From NCBI RefSeq assembly GCF_000364445.2, contig NZ_CP043538.1, positions 4,483,447 through 4,547,446 on the forward strand: 64,000 nucleotides of DNA, read 5' to 3'. The notes beneath the pieces are model-generated. The model had not been told where the DNA came from. It saw nothing but the letters and a program-made list of their open reading frames with translations, and did no database searches. Shown here piece by piece: positions 25,512 to 36,067 of the stretch. The position numbers were made by a program, and so were the translations under genes. Each line of letters begins with the position of its first letter. The first letter of the stretch is position 1. This stretch comes from Methylobacterium mesophilicum SR1.6/6 (GTDB taxonomy: Bacteria; Pseudomonadota; Alphaproteobacteria; Rhizobiales; Beijerinckiaceae).

Positions 25512-26438
25512 ATGGGCAGCGAGATCGATGCGATCCGGGCTTTCCTGCGGGCGCAGCCAAGGCCGGCGGATCTCGCGGCGCGGCGCGCCCGGCTCGACAG
25601 CTTCGGCCGACCCGATGCGCTCCCACCCGGCCTCCGCGTTACCCCCGTCGATGCGGGCGGCGTGCCGGGTGAGTGGACACTCTGCCCAAGTGGCGATCCC
25701 GAGCGCGTCCTCGTTTTCCTTCACGGCGGCGGATACATGGCTGGGTCCCTGGCCAGTCATCGCCACGTCGTTGCGCGCGTGGGGCAGGAAGCCCGCGTCC
25801 GCACCCTGGCACTCGCCTACCGTCTCGCCCCTGAGCACCCGTTCCCCGCCGCCCTCGACGACGCGGTGGCGGGCTACCGGTTCGTGCTGAAGCAGGGGAT
25901 CTCGCCCGAACGGATCGCCTTGTGCGGAGAGAGCGCGGGCGGCGGCCTCGCCGTCGCTGCCGCGTTGCGCCTGCGAGAGGCGGGCGACCCGCTGCCCGGA
26001 TGTCTCTGGCTTTCCTCACCCTGGATCGACTTGGCCCTGCGCGGCAACAGCTACAGGACGAAGGCGGCGGCGGATCCCATGATCCAGCGCCTCTATCTCG
26101 CCGAACTTGCGGAGGCCTATCTGAACGGCGCGGATCCCCAGAACCCGCTGGCCTCGCCCCTCTACGCCGATCTGAAGGGCCTGCCACCGACATTGATCCA
26201 AGTCGGCTCGGACGAGACCCTCCTCGACGATGCGGTGCGTCTGGCCGGCGCGGCCGGCAGCGCGGGCGTGAGCGTCACGCTTCGCATCTGGCCCGCGATG
26301 ATCCACGCTTGGCACCTGTTCTTCCCGAACCTTGCGGAGGGGCGCGCGGCTCTCGCGGAGGCCGGCAGCTTCGTGGATGGCCACCTCAAGCCGAGAAACA
26401 TGCAGCGTGACATGCGAACTGACGTTGCGCCAGTATAG
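25512..26438 (+). CDS. HSL-family alpha/beta hydrolase (esterase)
   Basis: The 308-residue protein starts at the ATG 14 nt after the mobA stop, so it is very likely co-transcribed. It has the oxyanion motif FLHGGGYMAG, the nucleophile in GESAGGG, the acid Asp in VGSDETLLDDA and the catalytic His in IHAWHLF. This is the hormone-sensitive lipase family. Coupling to mobA suggests it releases hydroxybenzoate from an ester or acts on a related aromatic ester; that role is inference. Confidence 0.85.
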   Translation: MGSEIDAIRAFLRAQPRPADLAARRARLDSFGRPDALPPGLRVTPVDAGGVPGEWTLCPSGDPERVLVFLHGGGYMAGSLASHRHVVARVGQEARVRTLALAYRLAPEHPFPAALDDAVAGYRFVLKQGISPERIALCGESAGGGLAVAAALRLREAGDPLPGCLWLSSPWIDLALRGNSYRTKAAADPMIQRLYLAELAEAYLNGADPQNPLASPLYADLKGLPPTLIQVGSDETLLDDAVRLAGAAGSAGVSVTLRIWPAMIHAWHLFFPNLAEGRAALAEAGSFVDGHLKPRNMQRDMRTDVAPV

Positions 26439-27065
26439 TCAGGCAAGCGATTTTACCCGTGCATGACGATCAGAGGATGCGCGCAACCCCGACAGACGAT
26501 GGCATAAGGAGTTTGTTCGAGTTCGCTCCCAGAATTTTGAATTTGAGTAGACGAATCCAAAATGAACAGCTTTTGCGATCACGTCAGACGCTGAAAATGT
26601 CATCCCTGCATAGGGTTGTGGCCTGTCTGTCTTTTTGGCGAAGGATCGCTGAAGCGGATCAGCTGCTTTCGGCCAGCTCCGGGCGCGTGGTTCCGGTCCT
26701 GCCGCCACGAAAGAAGGCCAGCTCTGCGGTGCAGATATCGGCACATATACGAGACCACTTGCCTTCCTCCTGATCAGCCCACGCATGCGGCCGTCAATCG
26801 AACATGTCGTCCATCAGATGGTTAGCCAACGGGACCGACGTTTGAGATCGGCGAGACGTCCACCAGACTGTCCAATCCGACCTGGCAAGAGAGCGGCGGA
26901 TGATTCGCGCCCGCTTCCGAATCCGGCCTACCTTCCACACCGCCCGGCGCTAGCTATCGCGAGGATCGATAGCCTGTGTCCGGCTCCCGCCTTGCAGGGG
27001 CGAGCGCGCCAGTTTCTTGCCAGAACCCGCAAAAAACTCACTGAAAACAACGGGATACCGCCAAA
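26439..27065. other. 627-nt intergenic region, AT-richer than its surroundings
   Basis: No gene is supported here. The part from about 26500 to 26620 is clearly less GC-rich than the rest of the window (for example CCAGAATTTTGAATTTGAG), which suggests foreign or decayed DNA. I found no transposase fragment and no operator. Confidence 0.4.
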
Positions 27066-27506
27066 ATGGAATTTCTGCACACCATGGTCCGCGTGACCGA
27101 TCTCGACCGGGCGCTCGCCTTCTACGTCGACACGTTCGGCCTGAAGGAGGTCCGCCGCGTCGAGAACGACAAGGGCCGATTCACCCTCGTGTTCCTGGCC
27201 GCGCCGGGCGACGCCGAGCGCGCGGCGGCGACGAGGTCGCCGCTGATCGAACTCACCTACAACTGGGATCCGGAGACCTACACCGGCGGGCGCAACTTCG
27301 GCCACCTCGCCTATCAGGTCGACGACATCTACGCCTTCTGCGCGAAGCTGCAGGAGAAGGGCGTGACCATCAACCGGCCGCCCCGCGACGGCTACATGGC
27401 GTTCGTCAAGTCGCCGGACGGCATCTCCATCGAGATTCTCCAGAAGGGCGGCGCCAAGGAGCCACAGGAGCCCTGGACCTCCATGGAGAACACCGGCACC
27501 TGGTGA
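27066..27506 (+). CDS. gloA: glyoxalase I (lactoylglutathione lyase)
   Basis: 146 residues with two beta-alpha-beta-beta-beta modules. Metal ligands are His5 ([10 protein letters not shown]), Glu in PLIELTYNW, His in FGHLAYQV and Glu in GISIEILQK. The enzyme isomerises the methylglyoxal-glutathione hemithioacetal to S-lactoylglutathione in the cytoplasm. The loop pattern fits the Ni2+-type bacterial enzyme. It stands alone, immediately upstream of rnpB. Confidence 0.95.
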   Translation: MEFLHTMVRVTDLDRALAFYVDTFGLKEVRRVENDKGRFTLVFLAAPGDAERAAATRSPLIELTYNWDPETYTGGRNFGHLAYQVDDIYAFCAKLQEKGVTINRPPRDGYMAFVKSPDGISIEILQKGGAKEPQEPWTSMENTGTW

Positions 27507-27554
27507 CCGGCCCGCGCTCTTGACCCGGACGACGCCGCGGGCGCATCTGCGCCC

Positions 27555-27955
<401 letters not shown>

Positions 27956-28369
27956 ACGCCATGATAAGTCTTTTCCGGTCAGAGCCTTAGCGCCCCCCGA
28001 CAGGCGCGCCGGAGCGCGCGGCGCCGGAAGATTCCAGCGCGGCGAAAACCTTCGGTTAACCTTGCCGGGGTCAGATCGGTCCGCGCGGCAGCGCCAAGCC
28101 CGTGCGTTGACGATCCTCCGAGGCCCATGATACCCGGCATCCTCCCGTCAACGGCGTGTATCGGATCGCCGGGCGCTCCCTGCCACCGTGCAGGTCCCGT
28201 CCGTGCGCGGCGTCTTGCGCGCTCCGCATCCGGTGCCGTTCCCGTCACGCGCGCCGCGCCCGCGCGGCCCGGCACAGGGCACCATGAGACGCACCAGCCG
28301 CATCCGCGCCCGCATCACCGGCGGGCGACGCCATCCCGACCCGCTGCGCACCGCGCCGACGAGGCGCGC

Positions 28370-29437
28370 ATGAGCCGGCGCCGCCCGTCGCCCGAGCGGT
28401 CGACCCGACCCGGCACCGCCGCCGAAGCATCGACACAGCCGCATGTTCCGGTGCTCCTCGACGAGGTCGTCGAGACGCTCGGGACTGAGGGCGGTATCGC
28501 GGTCGACGGCACGTTCGGGGCCGGTGGCTACACCCGGGCGCTCCTGGCGGCAGACCCGGCGCTGGAGGTCGTCGCCATCGACCGCGACCCCACGGCAATT
28601 GCGGGCGGTCAGGACCTGGTCGCGGAGGCCGGCGGCCGTCTGCGGCTCCTGCCGGGCCGCTTCGGCGACCTCGACAGGCTGCTGTCCGACGCGGGCATCG
28701 CGCGGGTGGACCGGGTGGTGCTCGATATCGGCGTCTCGTCGATGCAGCTCGATGCGCCCGAGCGGGGCTTCTCGTTCCGCAACGACGGCCCCCTCGACAT
28801 GCGCATGGGCGCGGACGGTCCGAGCGCCGCGGACCTCGTCAACGAGGCCGACGAGACCGTGCTCGCCGACATCATCTACCATTACGGCGAGGAGCGCCGC
28901 TCGCGCGCGGTGGCGCGGACCATCCACGAGGCCCGCCGCCGGGGACGGATCGAGACCACCGCGCAGCTCGCCGACTTGGTCGCCGGCGTCGTGCGGGCGG
29001 AGCCCGGCAGCCACATCCACCCGGCGACGCGGACCTTCCAGGGCCTGCGCATCGCCGTCAACGACGAGCTCGGCGAACTGGTGCGCGCCCTGCACGCGGC
29101 CGAGCGCGTGCTCGCGCCCGGCGGCCGGCTCGCGGTCGTGACGTTCCACTCGCTGGAGGATCGGATCGTCAAGCAGTTCTTCGCCGCGCGGAGCGGCCGG
29201 TCGGCGCAGGGCTCGCGCCACCTGCCCGGCGCCGCGGCCGAGGCGGTCCGCAGCTTCCGCCCCGTCACCAAGGGTCCCGTCCTGCCGGGCGAGGCCGAGA
29301 CCGCGCGCAACCCGCGTGCCCGCTCGGCCAAGCTGAGGGCGGCGGAACGCACCGAATCCGACGTGCCGGAACCGCTGGCGGCGCTCACCGTCCTGGCGAG
29401 CCTGCCGGATGCCGCCCGCGGGGGCCAGCGCCGATGA
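28370..29437 (+). CDS. rsmH: 16S rRNA m4C1402 methyltransferase RsmH (MraW)
   Basis: 355 residues. [13 protein letters not shown] opens the protein. The SAM-binding loop is [13 protein letters not shown], followed by [50 protein letters not shown] and [16 protein letters not shown]. All are signature blocks of RsmH. The ATG at 28370 is preferred, since the frame upstream shows no conserved residues. It is the first gene of the division/wall cluster here; mraZ, usual in front of it, is absent. It overlaps ftsL by 4 nt. Confidence 0.95.
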   Translation: MSRRRPSPERSTRPGTAAEASTQPHVPVLLDEVVETLGTEGGIAVDGTFGAGGYTRALLAADPALEVVAIDRDPTAIAGGQDLVAEAGGRLRLLPGRFGDLDRLLSDAGIARVDRVVLDIGVSSMQLDAPERGFSFRNDGPLDMRMGADGPSAADLVNEADETVLADIIYHYGEERRSRAVARTIHEARRRGRIETTAQLADLVAGVVRAEPGSHIHPATRTFQGLRIAVNDELGELVRALHAAERVLAPGGRLAVVTFHSLEDRIVKQFFAARSGRSAQGSRHLPGAAAEAVRSFRPVTKGPVLPGEAETARNPRARSAKLRAAERTESDVPEPLAALTVLASLPDAARGGQRR

Positions 29438-29847
29438 TCCGCCTCCTGAACCTCCTGGCGGTCGCCGGCCTCGTGGCCTCGGCGATCTACGCCTACTCGA
29501 TCAAGTACGACACGCTCTATCAGGGCGCCCAGGTGTCGAAGCTGAAGACCGCGCTCCACGCCGAGCGGCAGGCGATTGCGGTGCTGCGCGCCGAGTGGCA
29601 GCTCCTCACCCGGCCCGACCGCCTCCAGGCGGCCGTCGACAAGCACCTCGCGCTGGAGCCGATCGGCACAAGCCATTTGGCGCGCCTCTCGGACCTGCCC
29701 GCCCGGCCCGAGCGCGGCGACGAGATCGGCCGGCTGCTCGCCGCCACGGCGACGCCCAAGGACAAGGGTTCGATCGAGCCGCGCACCACCGGCGCGATCA
29801 CCCGCACCGTCACCACGACCCGCACCCCGACGACGGCTTCGAGGTAG
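29434..29847 (+). CDS. ftsL: cell division protein FtsL
   Basis: 137 residues. A single TM helix at the N-terminus ([20 protein letters not shown]) is followed by a leucine-zipper-like coiled coil ([20 protein letters not shown]) and the conserved PDRLQ element. The C-terminal tail is rich in Thr and Arg. The sequence is poorly conserved but the position between rsmH and ftsI with an ATGA overlap is diagnostic. It joins FtsB and FtsQ in the divisome. Confidence 0.88.
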   Translation: MIRLLNLLAVAGLVASAIYAYSIKYDTLYQGAQVSKLKTALHAERQAIAVLRAEWQLLTRPDRLQAAVDKHLALEPIGTSHLARLSDLPARPERGDEIGRLLAATATPKDKGSIEPRTTGAITRTVTTTRTPTTASR

Positions 29848-29853
29848 TCGCCC

Positions 29854-31758
29854 GTGTCCGAAGATGTCGACCTGACCCTAGACGCGACCGCCGCGGCGGA
29901 GCCGGCCGAGGCCGGCGTGTCGGAGCACGAGGCCGCGATCCTGGAGGCCGCCGCGCGGGCGCATGCCGCGACCGCGCCGCGCCCCATCGAGGAGGTGGCC
30001 CTCGAACCGGTGTCGCGGGCCGACCGCGCCAAGGCGTTCGTGCGCAGCATGTTCCGCCTGGCCATCGAGCGCTCGCACATGCGCGTCGCCCTGGTCGGGC
30101 TGGTCTTCGTCGGCGTGTTCGGGACGATCTCGGCCAAGCTCCTCATGATGGCGATCTTCGGGGATCCGCCGAGCCAGGAGCACCGGGTCGCGGCCGCCTC
30201 CTCGACCGCCTTCCGGCCCGACATCGTCGACCGCAACGGCGAGATCCTGGCGACCGACATCCGCACGGTCTCGGTCTTCGCCGAGCCCGGCAACATCTAC
30301 GACAAGGACGAGGCGGTGGAACTGCTCACCGCGGTCCTGCCGGAACTCAACGCCACGGAGCTGCGCGCCAAGCTGGCGTCCCGCAAGGGCCGGAGCGGCG
30401 CGGGCTTCGTCTGGGTGAAGCGCGAACTGACCCCGAAGCAGCAGGCCGAGGTCCACCGGCTCGGCATCCCGGGCATCGGCTTCCTGCCCGACCACAAGCG
30501 GGTCTACCCGAATGGCACCGCCGCCGCCCACATCCTGGGCGCGACCAACCTCGACGGCGTCGGCATCGCCGGGATGGAGAAGTACATCGACTCCACCGGC
30601 CTGCAGGCGCTCAACAGCTTCGGGCTGGTCAACAAGCAGGCCGACCTCAAGCCGGTGCAGCTGTCGATCGACCTGCGCGCGCAGTTCGCCGTGCGCGACG
30701 AGCTGGCCTGGGGCATCGACCACTTCAAGGCCAAGGCCGGCGCCTCGATGATCCTCGACGTGAAGACCGGCGAGGTGATCGCGCTCGTCTCGATGCCGGA
30801 CTTCGATCCGAACGATCCGAAGGACGCGCTCTCGCCGGACCGGATCAACCGGATGAATGTCGGCGTCTACGAGATGGGCTCGACCTTCAAGGCGATGACG
30901 CTGGCGATGGCGCTCGATTCCGGCAAGTACAACGTCAACTCGACCTTCGACACCCGCGGCGGCGTTCTGAACTGGGGCCGCCAGAAGATCCACGAGTATC
31001 ACGGCACCAACCGCGTCATCACCATGCCGGAGGTGTTCACCCACTCGTCCAACATCGGCTCGGCCAAGATGGCGCTCGGTGTCGGCGTCACCGGGCACAA
31101 GGCCTTCCTCAAGAAGATGGGCCTGCTCGACCGGCTGCGCACGGAGCTGCCGGAGAGCGCGGCGCCGATCGTCCCGTCCCGCTGGACGGAGATCAACACC
31201 ATCACCATCGCGTTCGGCCACGGCATCGCGGTGGCGCCGATCCAGGCGGCGGCGGCGGTGGCGGCCATCGCCAACGGCGGCGACCTGATCACCCCGACAT
31301 TCCTCAAAGCGAACCCGGACGACAAGGCCCGGTCCACCCATGTCCTGTCGGCGCAGACCTCCGAGGCGATGCGCTACATCATGCGCCTGAACGCCTCCGA
31401 GGGCTCGGCCAAGAAGGCGGCGATCCCGTACTACTTCGTGGGCGGCAAGACCGGCACGGCCGAGAAGGTCATCGGCGGCCGCTACATCCACAACCGCCTG
31501 TTCACGACCTTCATGGCGGCGGCGCCGATGAACGATCCGAAGTACCTGTTCGTCACCATCATGGACGAGCCGCAGGGCCTGCCGGAATCGGGCGGCTACG
31601 CCACGGCGGCCTGGAACTCCGGCGTGGTCACCGGCAAGGTGATCGAGCGGGTGGCGCCGATCCTCGGCCTGCCGCCGCAATTCGAGCCGCCGACGAGGCC
31701 GTTCCCCCAGATGGTCAAGCTGAACGCCTACCACATCAACCAGCTCGGCGGCCCGTGA
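29854..31758 (+). CDS. ftsI: peptidoglycan D,D-transpeptidase FtsI (PBP3)
   Basis: 634 residues from a GTG start. A cytoplasmic acidic leader of about 70 residues precedes a TM helix (MRVALVGLVFVGVFGTISA). The dimerisation domain follows (RPDIVDRNGEILATD, YPNGTAAAHILG). The transpeptidase domain has the SxxK nucleophile in GSTFKAM, SSN, and GGKTGTAEK. It cross-links septal peptidoglycan. It lies 6 nt after ftsL and 10 nt before murE. Confidence 0.95.
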   Translation: MSEDVDLTLDATAAAEPAEAGVSEHEAAILEAAARAHAATAPRPIEEVALEPVSRADRAKAFVRSMFRLAIERSHMRVALVGLVFVGVFGTISAKLLMMAIFGDPPSQEHRVAAASSTAFRPDIVDRNGEILATDIRTVSVFAEPGNIYDKDEAVELLTAVLPELNATELRAKLASRKGRSGAGFVWVKRELTPKQQAEVHRLGIPGIGFLPDHKRVYPNGTAAAHILGATNLDGVGIAGMEKYIDSTGLQALNSFGLVNKQADLKPVQLSIDLRAQFAVRDELAWGIDHFKAKAGASMILDVKTGEVIALVSMPDFDPNDPKDALSPDRINRMNVGVYEMGSTFKAMTLAMALDSGKYNVNSTFDTRGGVLNWGRQKIHEYHGTNRVITMPEVFTHSSNIGSAKMALGVGVTGHKAFLKKMGLLDRLRTELPESAAPIVPSRWTEINTITIAFGHGIAVAPIQAAAAVAAIANGGDLITPTFLKANPDDKARSTHVLSAQTSEAMRYIMRLNASEGSAKKAAIPYYFVGGKTGTAEKVIGGRYIHNRLFTTFMAAAPMNDPKYLFVTIMDEPQGLPESGGYATAAWNSGVVTGKVIERVAPILGLPPQFEPPTRPFPQMVKLNAYHINQLGGP

Positions 31759-31768
31759 GGTTGGAGGC

Positions 31769-33229
31769 ATGAGCGCCCGTCTCGCCGACCTGTTCCCCGA
31801 GGCCGCCGGCCCGGTATCAGACCTCAGGGTCTCGGACCTCACGGCCGACAGCCGGCAGGTCGCCACCGGGACCGTGTTCGTCGCCGTGCCGGGCACGAAG
31901 GCCGACGGGCGCCGCTTCGCCGCGCAGGCGGCGCAGCGCGGCGCCGCGGCGGTGGCCGGGGAGGGGGCGCGGCCCGCCGACCTGCCCGAGACCGTCGCCT
32001 GGATCCCGGTCGCCGATGCGCGCCGATCCCTGGCGCTCGCGGCGGCCCGCCTCGCGGGGGCGCAGCCCGGGACCGTCGTGGCGGTGACCGGGACCGCCGG
32101 CAAGAGTTCGGTCGCCGACTTCGTGCGCCAGATCCTGGCGCGCCTCGGCCGCGACGCGGCGAGTCTGGGCACCGTCGGGATCGTCACCAACCGCGGTGCC
32201 CAGTACGGCTCGCTGACGACCCCCGACCCGGTGACGCTGCACCGGACGCTGGCGCGCCTCGCCGCCGAGGGGATCACCGACCTCGCCATGGAGGCGTCCT
32301 CGCACGGGATCGAGCAGCGCCGGCTCGACGGCGTGCGCCTCGACGCCGCGGGCTTCACCAATCTCGGCCGGGATCACCTCGATTATCACGCGAGCCTCGA
32401 GGAGTATCTCGCGGCCAAGCTTCGACTTTTCACGGATCTGCTGCCCGCCGGATGCCCGGCGATCGTCAACGCCGACGGCGCCTATGCCGACCGCGTGATC
32501 GCCGCGGCCGAGGGCGCGGGACGGCCCGTGCGCACGGTGGGCCGCGGCGGCCGGGATCTGCACGTCGAATCCGTCCGGACCGAAGGTTTCGCGCAGGGCG
32601 TCCGCGTCATGTTCGAGGGCCGCGCCCGGGATCTGCGCCTGCCCCTCGTCGGCGAGTTCCAGGTCGAGAACGCGCTGGTGGCCGCAGGCCTCGCGCTGGC
32701 TACGCCAGCGGGTGCCGCCGATCCCGACGGTGTCTTCGCGGCCCTCGACCACTTGACCGGCGTGCCGGGCCGGATGGAGCGGATCGGCGAGGCGCGGGGC
32801 GGGCTCTGCCTCGTCGACTACGCCCACAAGCCCGAGGCGCTGGAGAGCGTGCTGACCGCGCTCCGGCCGTTCGCCTCGGGGCGGCTGGTCGTGGTCTTCG
32901 GCTGCGGCGGCGACCGCGACCGGGGCAAGCGTCCGCTGATGGGCGCGATCGCCGAGCGGCTCGCCGACCACGTCATCGTCACGGACGACAATCCCCGCAC
33001 CGAGGAGCCCGCCGCCATCCGGCAGGCGATCCTGGCGGCGGCGCCGGGGGCCGAGGAGATCGGAGACCGGGAAGAAGCGATCCGCAGCGCCGTTGGCCGG
33101 CTCCGGCCCGGCGACGTGCTGGTGGTGGCCGGCAAGGGTCATGAAACCGGCCAGATCGTGGGGGATCGGACGCTGCCGTTCTCGGACCACGCGGTCCTGC
33201 GCGCCGCGATCACCGGGACCGCGGCCTGA
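31769..33229 (+). CDS. murE: UDP-MurNAc-L-Ala-D-Glu:meso-diaminopimelate ligase
   Basis: 486 residues, ATG behind GGAGG. The ATP-binding loop is VTGTAGKSSVADFV, the central domain has MEASSHGIEQRRL and NLGRDHLDYH, and the C-terminal domain has DYAHKPEALE and the substrate motif DNPRTEEP. DNPR selects meso-diaminopimelate rather than lysine. It adds the third residue of the peptidoglycan stem in the cytoplasm. Confidence 0.95.
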   Translation: MSARLADLFPEAAGPVSDLRVSDLTADSRQVATGTVFVAVPGTKADGRRFAAQAAQRGAAAVAGEGARPADLPETVAWIPVADARRSLALAAARLAGAQPGTVVAVTGTAGKSSVADFVRQILARLGRDAASLGTVGIVTNRGAQYGSLTTPDPVTLHRTLARLAAEGITDLAMEASSHGIEQRRLDGVRLDAAGFTNLGRDHLDYHASLEEYLAAKLRLFTDLLPAGCPAIVNADGAYADRVIAAAEGAGRPVRTVGRGGRDLHVESVRTEGFAQGVRVMFEGRARDLRLPLVGEFQVENALVAAGLALATPAGAADPDGVFAALDHLTGVPGRMERIGEARGGLCLVDYAHKPEALESVLTALRPFASGRLVVVFGCGGDRDRGKRPLMGAIAERLADHVIVTDDNPRTEEPAAIRQAILAAAPGAEEIGDREEAIRSAVGRLRPGDVLVVAGKGHETGQIVGDRTLPFSDHAVLRAAITGTAA

Positions 33230-33248
33230 CGGCGACAGGGGGCTGACC

Positions 33249-34700
33249 ATGACCGCACTCTGGACCCGCGCGGAACTCGAAGCCGCCACCGGCGGACGCC
33301 TGATCGGCGCGGACCGCGCGATCGGCGGCGCCTCGATCGACACGCGCACGATCCAGCCCGGCGACCTGTTCTTCGCCATCCGCGGCGAGGCCCGCGACGG
33401 TCACGACTTCGTCGCCGACGCCCTCGGCCGCGGCGCCGGCGCCGCGGTGGTGAACGAGGCCCGCGCGGCGGATCTCGCGGCGCACGGACCGGTCCTTGCG
33501 GTGCCGGCGGACGGTCCCGACCCGGTCCTGACGGGGATGGTCCGCCTCGGCGCGGCGGCCCGCGCCCGCACCGACGCCAAGGTCGTGGCGGTTACCGGCT
33601 CGGTCGGCAAGACCGGGACCAAGGAAGCGCTGCGCCACGTCCTGTCCGAGCAGGGCGAGACCCACGCGTCGGCGGCCTCCTACAACAACCATTGGGGCGT
33701 GCCCCTGACCTTGGCGCGGATGCCGCGCGAGACACGCTACGGCGTGTTCGAGATCGGCATGAACCACGGGGCCGAGATCGTGCCGTTGACCGCCCAGGTC
33801 CGGCCCGACATCGCGCTGATCACCATCATCGCGCCCGCCCACATCGAGCATTTCGCCTCGCTGGCCGCCATCGCGGACGCCAAGGGCGAGATCTTCTCGG
33901 GACTGCAGCCCGGCGGCGTGGCCGTGATCAACCGCGACGTCCCACACTTCGACCGGCTCGCCGCCCATGCGCAGGCCTCCCGCGCGGGCCGGGTGGTGAC
34001 CTTCGGCGAGCACCCGGAGGCCGACGTGCGCGCCCTGAAGATCGTCCTGCGTCCCGACCTGTCGGTGGTCGACACGGTGGTGATGGGGCAACCCGTGACC
34101 TACAAGCTCGGCACGGCCGGACGGCACGCGGCGCTCAATTCCCTCGGCGTGATGGCGGTAGCCCACAGCCTCGGGGCCGATCTAGCCCGCGCCGCCCTGT
34201 CCCTCGGCAGCTTGGCGCCGCCGGCGGGCCGCGGCGAGCGCACCGCCCTCGAGATCGGCGGCGGCACCGCCTACCTCGTGGACGAGAGCTACAACGCCAA
34301 TCCCGTCGCGGTCCGCGCGGCGCTGGCGACGCTGGCGGGCATCGAGACCGGCCCACGCGGGCGCCGGATCGCGGTGCTGGGCGACATGCTGGAACTCGGC
34401 GCCGCCGCGCCCGACCTGCACCGCGGCCTCGCGGAGGCGATCGAGGCCGCCCGGATCGACCTCGTGTTCACGGCCGGGCCCCTGACGCGCCACCTGTTCG
34501 AGGCCCTGCCGGTGAGCCGCCGCGGCGCCGTGGCCGACACCTCCGCAGACCTGATCGAGCCCCTGGCCCGGACCCTGCGGTCGGGCGACGCCGTGATGAT
34601 CAAGGGCTCGAACGGCAGCCGCATGGGCCGGATTGTCGAGGCGCTGAAAGCCCGCTACGCGGTCGACCCGACGCGGCGCGCCCTGGCGACCGCCCCGTGA
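33249..34700 (+). CDS. murF: UDP-MurNAc-tripeptide:D-Ala-D-Ala ligase
   Basis: 483 residues from the ATG at 33249, 20 nt after murE, with GGGGG upstream. The ATP loop is VTGSVGKTGTKEAL; FEIGMNHGAEI, YNNHWGVPLTL, VDESYNANP and VLGDMLELG are MurF signatures. It adds D-Ala-D-Ala to the precursor in the cytoplasm. Confidence 0.95.
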   Translation: MTALWTRAELEAATGGRLIGADRAIGGASIDTRTIQPGDLFFAIRGEARDGHDFVADALGRGAGAAVVNEARAADLAAHGPVLAVPADGPDPVLTGMVRLGAAARARTDAKVVAVTGSVGKTGTKEALRHVLSEQGETHASAASYNNHWGVPLTLARMPRETRYGVFEIGMNHGAEIVPLTAQVRPDIALITIIAPAHIEHFASLAAIADAKGEIFSGLQPGGVAVINRDVPHFDRLAAHAQASRAGRVVTFGEHPEADVRALKIVLRPDLSVVDTVVMGQPVTYKLGTAGRHAALNSLGVMAVAHSLGADLARAALSLGSLAPPAGRGERTALEIGGGTAYLVDESYNANPVAVRAALATLAGIETGPRGRRIAVLGDMLELGAAAPDLHRGLAEAIEAARIDLVFTAGPLTRHLFEALPVSRRGAVADTSADLIEPLARTLRSGDAVMIKGSNGSRMGRIVEALKARYAVDPTRRALATAP

Positions 34701-34778
34701 CCGGCGGGCCCGAGCGTTGGTCAACGGTCGGCACCGCCCCCTGAAACCCGTGCCTGAACAAAGGGGCCGAGCGCCCGC

Positions 34779-35864
34779 ATGCTTTATCTTCTCTCGGAAC
34801 TGAGCAGCACCTTCACGCCGTTCAACGTGTTCCGCTACATCACCTTCCGCACGGGCGGCGCGCTGTTCACGGCGGGCCTGTTCGTGTTCTGGTTCGGACC
34901 CTGGATCATCTCGCTGCTGCGCCTGCGCCAGGGCAAGGGCCAGCCGATCCGCGAGGACGGGCCGCAGACGCACCTACTGACGAAGCGCGGCACGCCGACC
35001 ATGGGCGGCCTGATGATCCTGGCGGGCGCCGTGGTGGCAATCCTGCTCTGGGCCAACCCGCGCAACCACTACGTCTGGGTGACCCTGACGGTCACCCTCG
35101 GTTTCGGGGCGATCGGCTTCTACGACGACTACCTCAAGGTGACGAAGCAGTCGCACAAAGGCTTTTCCGGCAAGTTCCGGCTGTCACTGGAGGCGATGAT
35201 CGCCATCGCGGCCTGCACGATCATCTCGGTCTACTCGCCCGCGGCGCTCCAGAACCAGCTCGCCTTCCCGGTCTTCAAGGACGCGCTCCTGAACCTCGGC
35301 TTGTTCTACGCCCTGTTCGGCGCCTTCGTGATCGTCGGAGCGGGCAACGCCGTGAACATGACCGACGGGCTGGATGGGCTCGCCATCGTCCCGGTGATGA
35401 TCGCCTGCGGCACCTTCGGGTTCATCGCGTATCTCGTGGGCAACTCGTTCACCGCGAGCTACCTGCAGGTGAACTACGTCCGCGACACCGGCGAACTCGC
35501 GGTGGTCTGCGGCGCGGTGATCGGCGCCGGCCTCGGCTTCCTGTGGTTCAATGCGCCGCCGGCCCAGATCTTCATGGGCGATACCGGTTCCCTGGCGCTC
35601 GGCGGTCTGCTCGGCGTGATCGCGGTGGCGACCAAGCATGAGATCGTGCTGGCCATCGTCGGCGGCCTGTTCGTGCTGGAGATGATGTCGGTGATCATCC
35701 AGGTCGCGTCGTTCAAGCTGACCGGCAAGCGCGTCTTCCGCATGGCGCCGATCCACCACCATTTCGAGCAGAAGGGCTGGAAGGAGCCGCAGGTCGTGAT
35801 CCGCTTCTGGATCATCGCGGTGATCCTGGCGCTTGCCGGGTTGGCGACGCTGAAGCTCCGCTGA
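34779..35864 (+). CDS. mraY: phospho-MurNAc-pentapeptide transferase
   Basis: 361 residues and a polytopic membrane protein of about ten helices. Catalytic motifs are [16 protein letters not shown] with the DD pair, [11 protein letters not shown] and the HHH loop [12 protein letters not shown]. It makes lipid I from UDP-MurNAc-pentapeptide and undecaprenyl phosphate. It lies 78 nt downstream of murF. Confidence 0.96.
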   Translation: MLYLLSELSSTFTPFNVFRYITFRTGGALFTAGLFVFWFGPWIISLLRLRQGKGQPIREDGPQTHLLTKRGTPTMGGLMILAGAVVAILLWANPRNHYVWVTLTVTLGFGAIGFYDDYLKVTKQSHKGFSGKFRLSLEAMIAIAACTIISVYSPAALQNQLAFPVFKDALLNLGLFYALFGAFVIVGAGNAVNMTDGLDGLAIVPVMIACGTFGFIAYLVGNSFTASYLQVNYVRDTGELAVVCGAVIGAGLGFLWFNAPPAQIFMGDTGSLALGGLLGVIAVATKHEIVLAIVGGLFVLEMMSVIIQVASFKLTGKRVFRMAPIHHHFEQKGWKEPQVVIRFWIIAVILALAGLATLKLR

Positions 35865-35909
35865 AAAATGTGCTAGACGTCCGTATTGAGCGGCCGACCC
35901 CGTCCTGAC

Positions 35910-36021
35910 CCTCATCCTGAGGCGCCGAAGCGGAGCGAAGGCCTCGAAGGAGCCCTCCAGGGATCGCGCGGCCGGCTGGAGGGCTCCTTCGAGGCCCGCA
36001 CGCGGGCACCTCAGGATGAGG
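35910..36021. repeat. 112-nt palindromic repeat, copy 1
   Basis: It starts CCTCATCCTGAGG and ends CCTCAGGATGAGG. An inner pair is CTCGAAGGAGCC with GGCTCCTTCGAG, around a GCGCGGCCGGC core. The whole unit can fold as one long hairpin in RNA. It lies between mraY and murD inside the wall operon. A second copy of the same length lies at 61142-61253 in inverted orientation. Confidence 0.9.
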
Positions 36022-36067
36022 CGGAGGATTGGAGCAGCGGCCTGCCCTGCCGCATCCAGAGTTCCGC

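Noticed and set aside
29878..32361. Very long open frame antisense to ftsI and murE
   Set aside because: It is a by-product of high GC third positions. The plus strand encodes complete ftsI and murE with all motifs.
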